A stretch of DNA of 64,000 bases from Nitzschia sp. pyKryTriq1 (GCA_956465555.1 OY101120.1:1854001-1918000); one strand, 5' to 3'. Shown: positions 9,752 through 20,660, counted from the stretch's first letter. Translations and numbers: made by a program. The notes: a model not told the origin generated them from the letters alone.

Positions 9752-12202
9752 TCACAGACGTCCGCTTTTTCCGCCTAGGTCATGTTGGGTCGGTGGTGGC
9801 ATCCTTGCGTGGTCGGTGTGCGTCTTTCGTGTCACCCGTGTGAGTGGGTTGACACCAGCGGGATCCTCACATGCGCGATCTTCCCTGCTGTTGTTCACGT
9901 AGTAGTTTAGGATCCGAGAAGAAGCAGGATTGGACGCTTCGATGACATGGTCGTCAGATTGCCGAGCTTGCAGGAGGTGATCCTTGACATCCATTGCCAG
10001 CTTCTTGCCAAGCTCAACACCCCACTGATCAAACGAGTTGATGTCCCAAATGAAGCCTTGTACGGCCGTTCTATGCTCATAAATTGCAAGCAGCTGCCCA
10101 GTTGCGTACGCAGTAAGTTTTGGTAGTAGCAGAGACATACTCGGGCGGTTTCCTTTGAAAGTTCGATGAGGAATGAGATCTTCTTCGACACCCTCGGCGC
10201 GAACTTCTTCCGCAGTTTTTCCGTTAGCCAGGGCATCTGGTTGAGCGAAGAAATTGGACATCAGCTCGTCGTGAGAGCTGAGCATTTCACCATCCAGGCA
10301 CAGATCATGTTGTGACTGACAAAATCCAATGAAATCGCACGGGACCGTTTGACCCATGTGCAACAACTGAAAAAAAGAGTGTTGGCCGTTGGTTCCTGGC
10401 TCACCAAAATCAATTTCACCGACAGGATAGTTCACTTCGACGTTGTGTTTTGTCATGACTTTTCCGTTGGACTCCATGTCCAGCTGCTGGATATGAGATG
10501 GTAGTCGAAGAAGCGCTTCTGCGTACGGAAGGGTCGTACGGGTCTTGTACCCGAGGAATGAGTGGTTCCAGACTCCCAGTAAGCCCATGATAACAGGAAT
10601 ATTTTTGTCCAGAGGTGCCGTTGTGAAGTGTTTGTCGATGGATTGGGCACCCTAAAGGAGAAGGAGACAATGGGAAACCGCCGTGAGATGAAGAATATGA
10701 TTGTGATGTGTTTAGGGCAGGGAGCCGCAACCACGCCAAAATCTTACCTTGAGAAATTTCTCGAACAGGTCAAACCCATAGAGGAGGCTAATGGGAACTG
10801 CGCCGGCGGCACTGCAGACGCTGTAGCGCCCTCCAACCCAATCCCAGAATCGGAAGAAATAATTGTCGGTATCGATGCCAAAGTCTTCTACCTTTTCGGT
10901 GGCAGAAACAGACGCACAAGCTACCATGTGCTTGCGGACAACTTCCTTGTCGTTCCCCATGAAATCCCACAACCATTGTCGCATAGTTCGAGCGTTCAAC
11001 ATGGTCTCAGCTGTAGTGAAGGTTTTGGATACAATCACAATCAAGGTTTCTTCCGGGTCCAAGTCTGCGCATGTACGCTCAACGTCCACGGGATCGACAT
11101 TAGCCAGGAAGCGGAGACTGTAGCCAAGTGCTGAGTTGACGCCTTCGGGTTCTGTTTTCAACACCTCGTGTAAAAACTCAGGTCCGAGGTACGAGCCACC
11201 GATTCCGACAGAGATAATGTTTCTTAATCTCTTCCCTGTATACCCACGAAGTTCTCCACTTCGCACGCCTTCTGTGAATGCCTTGATTTGATCCAACACT
11301 TCATGAACCTCTTCCACAACATTCTGGCCGTCTACGTAAATTTCTTCTGTACGATCCGCTCGCAAGGCTGTATGTAAGACAGCTCTCTTCTCTGTGAAGT
11401 TGATCTTTTCTCCTGAAACCATCGCTTGTATCCTTTCTGGTAATTTCTGGCGCATAGCCAAGTCTTGTAGCAACTTGAGCGTTTTCAAATCAGCACGTTG
11501 GCGCGAGTAGTCCAAATAAACTCCATCGTGTTCCGCAAACATAGCCTCCGAGCGCTTCTCGTCCTTCAACAAGTCCCGAAGGTGCTGAGCTTCCATCGTT
11601 TCTTTGTGTTGTTGAAGCAGCTGCCACTCCGGTGTGTTAGATACCAGCAATTTCTCTCGGTCCTGTTCGTCAACGGCTTCCAAACCGTCAGGCGAGATAT
11701 TATTGTTGTTCCGCCTTCTATGCAATCGTTCGTGTACAAAGCTGGTCGTTGCTCGATGATGATGCTCCCATGCCACATTGGGTGCCAAACGTGGCGGCAA
11801 TTGAATCTGGGGTACTTTAACTCTGTTGTTTTCCTGTTGTTCCTGATGGCGATAATGCATGTGATCAATGTCATCAAGTTCAAACGATATCCCCCCTTCA
11901 ATGTGCATTGGAGCCTCGGATGGAACATCGTCTGCTTCTTCTGATCGATGAACGTGACGAAGGCCACTACTTGTACTCGGGATCGATGATGCTCGTTCAC
12001 CAGACTTCTGTGATGACGAAGAAGAGGAAGCTTCGGGACGATTCGTCAGCACTTGCAAAGCAGTGGGAACCGGTCTTTTTCGCTGTCCTCGCCCCAACTG
12101 TAGCAATCGAGCAGGGGACCAGGCTCCAACTGACGAAAGCGTCAGGCTGAAACAAGTTATTAACAAAAGCAAAGATGGGAAATAGTTAGCGTGTGGAGGC
12201 AT
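9752..12202 (-). CDS. GPI: Glucose-6-phosphate isomerase, probably plastid form
   Basis: Two exons, 12202-10748 and 10651-9752, flank a 96-base GT/AG intron in phase 0, giving 784 residues. It interconverts glucose 6-phosphate and fructose 6-phosphate. The sugar-isomerase fold is plain: [13 protein letters not shown] near 331-343 (phosphate-binding signature), [10 protein letters not shown] at 391-400, GGRYSVCSA at 457-465, and in exon 2 [14 protein letters not shown] (second family signature). The protein is far longer than the usual 550-600 residues because of a Ser/His/Asn-rich N-terminal extension of about 185 residues. It opens with a signal peptide ending in V-G-A|W-S-P (24-29), the diatom plastid motif with Trp at +1, so a plastid isoform is likely. 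A further 45-residue polar tail follows the core. Confidence 0.92.
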
Positions 12203-13996
12203 CGTACTTCAAGATGACGAGGCTACGTTCGTTGACGATAAAGACCGAGAAGTGTCGGCGAAATCAGTCTGCGATTTTGTGATGTTGTGCTGCGAGAGAC
12301 AGAGTTGCCCTTCTCGTTTGTGATCCCAGTGCCGATCGTCACCATCAACCAGCTAGCTGTCTGCGATGTTGTGATTACTTTGCAGTTCTGATTGCAAGTA
12401 GGTGTGTTGGTGGCTGATCGAATCAGACCAGAATAAATGCAAACAACGAATCGGAGGGGTTGTTTTGTGTCCGACGTCAGACTCGTGTTGCGGGCGGGAT
12501 CGAAAAAGTGTCAACAACTTCCCTCACCACAGCGAACACGGAATGCAAAAGTTGGCCAATGAAAGCCTCCCTATTGCGCACTCTGCACGATTGTATCACC
12601 GATGGCAAATGTTGCTGCAATCGTATTCACGAATGATTTAGACGAGGAAGGATTGCGGCGATATCCTTTTGGTCGTGATCGATCAATACAGTGGATGATG
12701 AAACAAAAGGGTGAATGGCCGCCTTCCACTCTTTCGGATCGTTGACCTACTCTTCAACAAACCAACAACACAAACAGCAGTCTTTTTCTCGGGTTTTTGT
12801 TGAAGCTGATCCAGAGTGTGTCTGGCGTGCGGACACTGGCAAATTGAATGATTTGATGACGTCATCTACGAACACCGGCAATTCAAGCGAACGCGCCATG
12901 AAAAAACCATCCGACAGACCATGCTGGGCGATAATACGAAACAAACGAGCGGGACACGGGGCATACGCACCTGAGAGTAACGAGAAATGCTTTCCTCATT
13001 ACTTTATTCCTCCGAGGTGACACCATGGTCGGTGTCTTGCCCCAATGGTCGACAAACTGGGTGTCGATCCAAATTCAAATTCACGGAGATAGGCTGCCAA
13101 TGATGATGATGAGAAAAACTCGTCCATTCGCAGGCGGCGCGGTTCTCAACTTTGTCGTGTGTGAATGTGTGTGCGCCAAATAAAAAAATTGACTTGCGCT
13201 CGCGCTCGAAGAAGAAGAATCCAGATGTGCATTTCGAGAATCTTCGCGTTCCTGGTTCCACGTACACTGTAGTACATTCCCTACTCGTCGAAAAGTTCAA
13301 GTGGCGCAACGACAAGGAAAAATGAATGTGACGTACTTCCACACTTAGGGAAAGCTGCTGATGACGTAGATGCATTATACAGCTTTGTATGTTATATAAT
13401 CCTATGTAACCGTAGCCTGCCAAGCCAAAGAGACAATGATCATGCATGCGTGCTGGTTGAAACAACGATAAAAAATGATGTGGTGCGTGGTCGGTGGCAG
13501 TCATTCAGACGTGTGAGCTTGACAAATAAGAGCGAGTCAGTCAGTGGTCAATGTCCAAGCTCAAGCTTGAAGTGTCTTCAGTCTTCACGAAACAATAATG
13601 CTCCTTCCACCTCCCCACACCAGCGCCGCGCAGCGTCCTCTTCCTCATCGTCATCCTCTCGACTTTTCCATGTTTCATCACTTGCATCTAACTTCCTACC
13701 GGTACCGTACGGTACAAGTACGTCGTGTTACCTCTTGTATCTACCAGCGACCACAAGCATCGTCTCTAAGAGCTAGTGGGGTGGTACCACAATACGCTAC
13801 TTTTTGTTCCAGGCTCAGGAGGAAGGTCAAGATTTTTGGGTCAAGGGGTGGGATCTACATGCCGAGTGGAATTTACGGCCCGTGACTTGATTTTGCCAAT
13901 CTGTCTATCGTCGAACGAGCAGTACTCGTATACGGTAGACGGTTCCCGCAAACAATGGGTGATTCATTATTCTGGTGGGAATACTAACACAAAATA
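12203..13996. other. Long intergenic region, no gene seen
   Basis: About 1.8 kb between a minus- and a plus-strand gene. A few AG/CA-rich and low-complexity stretches and one GTAC patch near 13697-13712 are present. Open frames of up to 166 codons cross it but have skewed composition (His/Phe/Ser runs) and no family resemblance. Both flanking genes probably have promoters here. Confidence 0.5.
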
Positions 13997-15222
13997 ATGG
14001 TCGACATCGAGCCTTCGACGTTCAATAGTTCTCAGCATTCTTTGGGGATGCAACGGAACCGACTTGTGCTCTTTGCTGGCCCACACAAAACTGCCTCGAC
14101 TTCGATACAGTGGTTTTTTTCCAGAAATGCGAGTGATCAAGCACCGAACGAAAAGTTACCGGCCTTTCAAAATTGGACATGGCCAAGATTTCGAGAGCCA
14201 GACAACGGAAATCGACTTTATTCTTTGAACAGAGGTTGGATACCCAAGAAGCTCAAGTTCTATGAGGGACGAATCAACCAGGGTCTCAACCACTCCAACG
14301 TTGTCATGGGAACTGAAAACTTGTGCTTCTTTGAATCGACCGGATCCATCGACCTCATTCTTGAATGGACGCAGATATCGGATCCAGAATGATTGTGAAC
14401 TATCGGACCCCAAGAACCGATACATGGCTAAGTCTATGGAAGCAGAACACTCGAGTTGGTGCGAACAAACCGTACGAAAATTACACTTTCTATGACTATC
14501 TTTGCCATGCGGAAAATCCCTTTCCGGACCAAATGAACCCGCTTCGTCTCATATCCAAATTCGTTGAACAAGGCTGGGAGACTCACCTTATGGATATGGC
14601 TGGGGTTCAGTCTGACGGTCTGGATATTTCCCACACAATTGCCTGTGAAATTCTGGAGGTTCCTTGCGATTTGGGCTGGGTACAAGGCACTGATGGACAG
14701 GCAGTAGTAAGAAATAAAAGAAGTGGCGATGCCCATCTAACGGATCACCAGTACCGCGCATTTGAGTATGTTCTGCTTCAGCATGACTGTTCGTATGTGG
14801 ATACTCTGCAACCGTACTCGCACCATCTTACAATTCATCATCGGCAAGAATTGTGGCGAAGATGCGGTGATTTCCTACAAGCCCATATCAATGATCTGGG
14901 AAATTTTTCGGAGGTTGTTGATGTTTTGAGAGAAATTATTGCATGTCCTTCATACAATGAGCCTCGGCGGAAACACTTGTACGAATCTAATCTCACAAAG
15001 GAGCATGCACCTTCGAATGAGGCTATGCGGTCGAAGGATGGCGACTTCCCCTCCTTCATTGTCAACCCAGAATTGAAGTACAACGTGACCATGCTGTCAT
15101 GGGCCACATTATTTGTGACTTCATTCCTAATCCAATGTAGGATTCGTGTGCGGTCAAGACGGCGTGGAGTTCGTACAGTACCACAAACAAGCAATGACTT
15201 TAAGACAAACCACCTGTTATAA
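13997..15222 (+). pseudogene. Sulfotransferase-like gene with a frame break
   Basis: The first 131 codons (13997-14392) carry a P-loop typical of sulfotransferase-like proteins (VLFAGPHKTASTSIQWFF, residues about 24-41). A second frame (open to 15222) continues the same kind of protein: MIVNYRTPRTDTWLSLWKQ is the usual 3'-phosphate-binding helix region, and the end has one predicted membrane span (LSWATLFVTSFLIQC). The two frames overlap at 14365-14392, and no GT/AG intron fits without removing conserved sequence. The gene therefore looks like a host sulfotransferase with one shift, roughly 400 codons in all. Either it is a recent pseudogene, a sequencing error or a case of frameshifting. The upstream half also differs in reading frame only, not in composition. 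Confidence 0.6.
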
Positions 15223-15246
15223 GTCTTAGAAAAAATCCAAAGCTTC

Positions 15247-15672
15247 TCACGAAGAGGCGACTATCTTCCAGTTGCGATTCCTTTTTGTTCCGGAGTCTTC
15301 CGTTGCAACAGTTTCAGAGTCGTCTTTAGTAAACTTCTTCTTGGACTGGCAAACCGTCCCAAAGTCGTGAATCAACTTGTTCAAAGCACTTTCCTGGTCT
15401 ATCACTTCCCACACCCCAGTTTTTTGGATTTTTTTTTCTTCATGAAACGGCCTCCCTCCTTCTGCACGGCTTCAAAATATCCGAGACAAGCTTCCTCTTT
15501 CCTTTGCGATCTGCATTATAGTAAGCTTCTACCGGTAGTTTCTCCTCCCGAGGCGGAGGTGCAATCACAAATTCCCAACATCAGTTTGGCTTTTCTTGCC
15601 TGGACTAAGAAAGATATATATCTGCGCGTGACGGAACGAGAATCCTGGGAGATGAGTCGTCAATCTTGGTAG
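15247..15672 (-). pseudogene. Decayed DUF6824 gene copy
   Basis: The minus strand carries DUF6824-like sequence spread over three frames: SPGKKSQTDVGN, then REEKLPVEAYYNADRKGKRK, KLVSDIL, then EAVQKEGGRFMKKK, then WEVIDQESALNKLIHDFG and a polar tail ending in NRNWKIVASS before a stop at 15247-15249. The order and spacing match the family (Tyr-x-x-A helix, K-x-x-L-V-x-x-I, GGRF, W-x-V-x-D). At least three changes of frame separate the pieces, one next to runs of 9 and 6 A bases. This is a host gene family, so I read it as an eroded paralog of the gene at 2165-2827, though homopolymer sequencing error could explain one of the breaks. Confidence 0.6.
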
Positions 15673-15727
15673 TACTAATAAAAATAAGGCTCCAGTAGAC
15701 AACGTACTCTTCCCATTAAGATTATTT

Positions 15728-16696
15728 TTATTTGGTAAGATTGGATGCAAAGCTGACCTTTTCCTTTGTGTCTTGGGCCAGTGCCTTTCCGTATCCCGAA
15801 CGGTACTCGCCTCCACTACTAGCGGGGTCCTTGGGAGCATTGGGTCGCGCCCACTCCAACTTGAGAATCAAGTGATCGTAACCAAAGCCTTGGAGCTTTT
15901 CCATAGCTCGTGCAGCATCGTCTTTGTTGACAAATGAGACAAAGGCGAATCCTCTCGACTGCAATGTCTCCTTGTCCTTGGCCAAGTAGACTCGAGAGAT
16001 GCGTCCAAAGGGCTTGAACAGATCTTGCAGATCAGCTTCCGTAGTGTTTTCGGAAATATTGGTGACTCGAATGGTATTCAAATCATCTGTTCGTCGCTCC
16101 GGCTTGACACCGCCCGCCATAGCGGCGCGGGCACTGGGAGGAACGTACTTGCCTGGATTTGCCGCCCCGCCTCCAACGCCCACTTGTGTCCAGCCACCTC
16201 CAGCAGGCGCGGCTTCTTCGTCCATGCCCACATCGTACTTTCGCTCCAGTTGGCGCTGCTGCTGCTTGGCCCAGAATTCGTTCAAATTTCCTGCAATAGC
16301 GCTGGTCGGATCCTCGTCTTGCAAATCCGTGTCCGCGTTGGGGTCCTCGATAAAAATATCGTCCTTCGAAATGATGGTACTACGCTGCGCTCCCTCGGCC
16401 GACTCGTCCTTCAAGGCCTCTCCAAACTTGGTCCACTTGCGCCGTTCCTCCACGGCTTTGGCCTCCTTCACTTTTTGCTTGGTCACCCGCACCTTGGTCA
16501 CTGTCTTGAGCAGCTGCTTGGCGTTGGCGGGGTGGGCCCGGTACGAAGTCACAATTTGGATGCCCTTGCTGTCGATGCGGGACTTTTGGGTCGGGGGAAT
16601 CTCCAAGCCACCCGCTGTTTTGCCTTGGACCCGAGGTACTTGGACCTCGGCCTCATCATCGGAGTCATCGAGAACGTCTCCCCAACGTTGCGCCAT
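15728..16696 (-). CDS. EIF3G: Translation initiation factor eIF3 subunit G
   Basis: A 322-residue intronless protein. eIF3g binds mRNA and 18S rRNA within the eIF3 complex and helps scanning and reinitiation. The N-terminus (MAQRWGDVLDDSDDE) and the following KGIQIVTSYR segment are conserved in eIF3g. A single RRM occupies about 208-285, with RNP2 (IRVTNI) and RNP1 (RGFAFVSF at 248-255). The CCHC zinc knuckle that animal and plant eIF3g carry before the RRM is not visible; instead there is a Gly/Ala-rich linker ending in GKYVPPSARAAM. It lies head to tail with the eroded DUF6824 copy downstream. Confidence 0.92.
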   Translation of the reverse strand: MAQRWGDVLDDSDDEAEVQVPRVQGKTAGGLEIPPTQKSRIDSKGIQIVTSYRAHPANAKQLLKTVTKVRVTKQKVKEAKAVEERRKWTKFGEALKDESAEGAQRSTIISKDDIFIEDPNADTDLQDEDPTSAIAGNLNEFWAKQQQRQLERKYDVGMDEEAAPAGGGWTQVGVGGGAANPGKYVPPSARAAMAGGVKPERRTDDLNTIRVTNISENTTEADLQDLFKPFGRISRVYLAKDKETLQSRGFAFVSFVNKDDAARAMEKLQGFGYDHLILKLEWARPNAPKDPASSGGEYRSGYGKALAQDTKEKVSFASNLTK

Positions 16697-17391
16697 GGTG
16701 TCTTTCTTTTTATTATTGTGGCTTTTGTAGTGGGTACCTGTAGATGGCGTGTCGTTGGTCGTTGGCTAATACGGGTACCAGTACCTGGTACCTTGCTCCC
16801 ATCGTCCATCCTCTCACCATCCCATGCATCATGCATGGTCGGTCGGTGGGAGCAGGGGATTGAAGGAAAAGCCAGGATAGGAGCGCAGTTCGTTGGCCGT
16901 TGTTGCGCCGTGCACTTGCGATCGTGTGGTTCCCCGCCACGGACCGGTTTTGTAGTACTAATTCTACGCAAGCCGTACCTGGTACGGACTGCTATGACGG
17001 GACTGGTTGTGGAAACGACTGGAACGAATCAAGCAGGCTCAGTACCTGTTTAGAAAGAAACCCAGACGAATGACGAGTGCGAGGACGGGACAGCAGAGCA
17101 GAACTGTCTTGATTCTACTCTCTAGGGTAGAGTAGAGTCTACTTCGCACTCTAGTAGTATCCTCATTCAGTAAATTACATAACTGATGGTTGCAAAAAGC
17201 TAGTACTACTCTCCTGATACGTACCGGTACTACGGGAAATATGTGGCAAGACAAGGCCGTGTATTCACGAAAGTCGTGTAGTCTACCAAGAGTGGTGGGT
17301 GCTGGGGCAAGAACGGCCCCTACTAGCGAGTTCGTACTACCTCTCCTGGTTACATACAATACCGGTACCAGGTACTTCTTCCATAATTATG
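16697..17391. other. Intergenic, no gene seen
   Basis: Contains GGTACC/GTAC words near 16775-16795, 16973-16987 and 17360-17375 and CTAG-rich text near 17120-17155 (TCTCTAGGGTAGAGTAGAG and its partial complement). The stretch should include the eIF3g promoter and the 3' end of the next gene. I see no coding sequence. Confidence 0.5.
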
Positions 17392-18687
17392 TCATCTCAA
17401 ATTCGCTGGTGGTTTTGCCGTGAATGTCATCCACTGGCCAGTTGTGGGATGTTCCACTGTGTATTGGTGGGCATGAAGGCTGTATCCACAATCTCTTGGG
17501 AGTGGGACGCGCATCACAAACTCTCCTCCTGCTCCTTCCTCGTCGTCGTCCGTGTCCATGTCTTCCTCCTCCTTCTTCCTACGTGGAAACAAGCGTGGTT
17601 CGCTATCCGGCACGCCACCCGAAAGATAGAGTGGATCACCCACCAATGGATGGCCCGCGTACGCCATGTGGATCCTGATTTGATGGGGCCGTCCGGTAGG
17701 TATTTCTACGTCTACCACTGCCTCATCCGTTTCTGCATTTCTTCGAACGATGCGAACAAACGACAATGATTTTTTTCCAGTCGGTGGTGATGGTGGAGGT
17801 GGTGCTTGTATTCCTTCTGAACAACAGCTACCATTACGACTTTCCATGTTGGTCTCATCATGATCGTTGTCGTCGTCGTCTCTCTCACGTATTGTCGTTG
17901 TTGCCGACGAGGACACTGCTGCTGACGGAGGACATGCGGCGTAGATGACCCCACCTCCAATAGGGAAAGGAACTTTACCAATAGGACAGTCTATGCGCAA
18001 AGAGTCTGGAATATCTGCACCGCGCACTAAAGCTCGGTATACTTTCTTTACTCTTTTTTCTCGAATGGCAAGACTCAGCGCTTTTCGTCCCTGTAGAGAT
18101 GTGGCAATGAGCATGACTCCCGACGTACCCACTCCAAGACGATGAACGGGTTGGGGAGGCGCCGAAGTAGTAGTAGTAGTATTGGATAGTGCCGCCGTTC
18201 GTAACACATTGAGGACTGTATATTCGACATAAGTTTGTGAATGCATAGTCGGCAGTCCACTAGGTTTGTGTACCGCCATCAAATGTTCATCCTGGTACAA
18301 AATTTTCAGAGAATGTGGATTGTCCTCCTGCTGCTGCTTGGCCGACGAGGATGATGAAAGGCGATCATCTTCAAGAACTGCCACGGGCTCATTCCATGGG
18401 GGTCGATGATAGGCTACTCGACAACCGGGCGTCAGTGGATGGTCAATCTCTGTGACGACCGATCCATCGACGGATATCTCACCACGAAGGATGCGTCGTC
18501 TCCACGCTGGTTTTCCGAAATCTCGAGAAGAAACGGTGCATAGGTAGTCGTGAAGGAGGGGGATGCTGGTGATGGTGGCCTCTTCATCCGCAGAGCTGGT
18601 ACTCGTAATCGCAGGAGGCACCGTTCCACATTTGTAAATGCGGCCATGATTCTTTCGGTAGTTAGTTATTGGCATCATATCATGCAT
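17392..18687 (-). CDS. RluA-family pseudouridine synthase-like, HRLG variant
   Basis: A 431-residue protein with an S4-like RNA-binding segment at about 43-95 and an RluA-type catalytic domain from about 125: YQDEHLMAVHKPSGLPTMHS, then VHRLGVGTSG at 181-190, then GRPHQIRIHMAYAGHPLVGD at 332-351. Family members isomerise uridine in rRNA or tRNA. The catalytic Asp of the HRLD-x-x-TSG motif is Gly here (position 185). Either catalysis is lost or this belongs to an HRLG subgroup; I recall similar HRLG sequences among plant and cyanobacterial relatives but cannot check. Two low-complexity acidic inserts (about 255-300 and 370-388) are unusual. No organelle leader is obvious. Confidence 0.82.
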   Translation of the reverse strand: MHDMMPITNYRKNHGRIYKCGTVPPAITSTSSADEEATITSIPLLHDYLCTVSSRDFGKPAWRRRILRGEISVDGSVVTEIDHPLTPGCRVAYHRPPWNEPVAVLEDDRLSSSSSAKQQQEDNPHSLKILYQDEHLMAVHKPSGLPTMHSQTYVEYTVLNVLRTAALSNTTTTTSAPPQPVHRLGVGTSGVMLIATSLQGRKALSLAIREKRVKKVYRALVRGADIPDSLRIDCPIGKVPFPIGGGVIYAACPPSAAVSSSATTTIRERDDDDNDHDETNMESRNGSCCSEGIQAPPPPSPPTGKKSLSFVRIVRRNAETDEAVVDVEIPTGRPHQIRIHMAYAGHPLVGDPLYLSGGVPDSEPRLFPRRKKEEEDMDTDDDEEGAGGEFVMRVPLPRDCGYSLHAHQYTVEHPTTGQWMTFTAKPPANLR

Positions 18688-19224
18688 GCATGGAGGAAGA
18701 ATGACGGTGTGTGATGGAATTTGTATCTTTTTGAAAACGAAACGCGTTGTTTTCGCGTTGCTCGTTTTTAGTTGTCGTCGTTGGACGATGGACAGACCGA
18801 CCAGGCAGAAGATTTGTTAATCCGATTGATCGTATCTATTACCTCGGCGGCGGGTGAGCGATGGGCATGCTTGCTTGGTTCATGGTAATGAAAATAATAG
18901 CTACCAGTGCAGGTACGTAATATGATGTTTCAATGGCAAAACAAAAGCAGTAGACTAGGTTAAGGCGTAGCTCCATACCGATACTCCAAGTATCCCTTTC
19001 AAAGTTTGCTGGTCCATCATGCATATCCAATATTCACTCAGCTCCTTCTCTAGAGATTGCTGGGGCCAACGTACGCATGAGGAGACACGCAATACTCGTA
19101 GTCTAGAGTCTAGAGCATTCAATAACAATTCTTGCTTTCCTACTCCATAGCCATCTAGATTTTGGGTCGAGACATTGTCTGTGAGTTGGTTGGTTGGTTT
19201 GTTGTTTGGTCACTTGATTGATTC
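18688..19224. other. Intergenic, no gene seen
   Basis: Spacer of about 540 bases. It has TAGAGTCTAGAG-type CTAG repeats near 19098-19116 and a run of TTGGT repeats near 19185-19210. No gene is visible. Confidence 0.5.
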
Positions 19225-19803
19225 TTAACCATGGGTTCGCGGGTCGATTCGTCGCTGCTTCCGAGATTGCTGGAGAGCCGCCTCCATTTCGGAAAGACCC
19301 GCACCAGGAGCTGTGGGAGGCGAATTAGTATTCGCTGCATCATTACTATTATCCTTCATATTCTTCATTGCAGATGGCGGAGGAGATGATGGTGGCGCAG
19401 AAGCAGAAGAAGATTGAGCGGAAATCGCACTCGCAAAAGAGTCCAGTTGCGCAAACGGGTCATCCCCTGATGATGCAGCATTGGCATTGGCGGGTTTTCC
19501 AGTGAGCAGCAACGTTCCATAGGTCCAAGTCATAGCAGATAATAGGGACGTGTCCAAGAATTCTCGGCGGCAAGAAACTGGATGGGGAATCGAGGCATCT
19601 GGGTCGGCAGGACTGGTGGTGGTGGTGGTGGTACTAGGAGGAGGAACTTTGGAATTCTTCCTGAGATTAGAAGCATCATCATTATGATGGACGGTGAGGA
19701 TCCGCGGCACTGAAGTGCTCATCCACGCTTGTGCGGATGCTAGGTAAATCAAAACCACCTGCTGAAGTACTTTAAAAAGGCATAGGCCAAGAGAATGACT
19801 CAT
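19225..19803 (-). CDS. Predicted thylakoid-lumen protein
   Basis: A 192-residue protein starting at the ATG at 19803; the frame is open further upstream but that part is a GTAC-containing spacer translation. The leader has three parts: a signal peptide (SLGLCLFKVLQQVVLIYLASAQ), a plastid-import junction A-Q-A|W, and then, after a Thr/Pro-rich linker, a twin-arginine element (CRREFLDTSLLSAMTWTYG) ending in A-N-A. That is the layout of Tat-imported lumen proteins of diatoms. The mature part is only about 80 residues: DDPFAQLDSFASAISAQ, a Ser/Pro-rich linker, and a basic C-terminus (LQQSRKQRRIDPRTHG). The small mature region resembles no family I know. Targeting is inference from motifs. Confidence 0.6.
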   Translation of the reverse strand: MSHSLGLCLFKVLQQVVLIYLASAQAWMSTSVPRILTVHHNDDASNLRKNSKVPPPSTTTTTTSPADPDASIPHPVSCRREFLDTSLLSAMTWTYGTLLLTGKPANANAASSGDDPFAQLDSFASAISAQSSSASAPPSSPPPSAMKNMKDNSNDAANTNSPPTAPGAGLSEMEAALQQSRKQRRIDPRTHG

Positions 19804-20397
19804 GATGTTTGCAGTCCTTGTTGGCCAAATCCTTGGTGTTTTGTGGCAGCAGTGATAGCAAGACAACCTTCGATTATTGGCAATGCTGACAACACGGTCG
19901 GTTGAAACGACGTTCCAGACAACCAACCAAGATGTAAGATGAGAGGCAGCAATATGAAGATCCTCTCGACGAGTACCGGTACGGATGAATAACACGAAAC
20001 ACGAAAGATCCATTCTTTGTTCTTTGTTGTGGCAGGAGCGGCCATCGCCGCGCGGTGTCACAACAACAAAAAGACTGGATGGATCTTTGCGAGGTCTTGT
20101 CAAGTGCGCGCGCGCTTCAGGTGCTTGTGACGCGATACCGGTACCACCAGTACATACTACACCGGGACCACACTACCGGTAGTACCAGTACTGTGAATGT
20201 AGTCGAAAAATAATCTACCATAAAATCTACTAACAATAACACGGGGTTCTCATCTCCGAAATCGTACAAGTCGGTGCGCTCTCACCCCTTTTGGACGCGA
20301 AATGCGTCAAGTCGGTTGGAGAGCCGAAAGCACACGGTGGGCACGCGGTGTCAACAAGTCGCGAAACACAACAGTAGCTAGTATTATGATGCATCTC

Positions 20398-20660
20398 GTA
20401 GCAGTACTTGTACAACTACTTGTACTTGTACTCGTCTCTACTCTAGCTAGAGCTACTAGCTAGTAGTAGAGTAGAGAGCTGAGGTAATTTAGTAACTACT
20501 GTCACTCTAGTAGTACTAAGTACTATATCGTAAAGCAGCGAAGTACTAGTACTACTACACTCTGTGGCTGCTTTACAATATTACAAGTACTGACTAAAAA
20601 TAATTCTAGAGAGTCGCTAGCTTGCTCGCTGATGGCACTACACAGTACTACTACTATGTG
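20398..20660. repeat. CTAG and GTAC palindrome field
   Basis: Two perfect palindromes lie here: 12 bases at 20441-20452 (CTCTAGCTAGAG) and 14 bases at 20453-20466 (CTACTAGCTAGTAG). Around them AGTACT, TAGTAC and CTAG words recur. The whole block could fold into several hairpins. It is not tandem in the strict sense. Confidence 0.7.

Noticed and set aside
13004-13504. 166-codon minus-strand frame
   Set aside because: His/Phe/Ser-rich text with repeats, no domain, in a likely promoter spacer.
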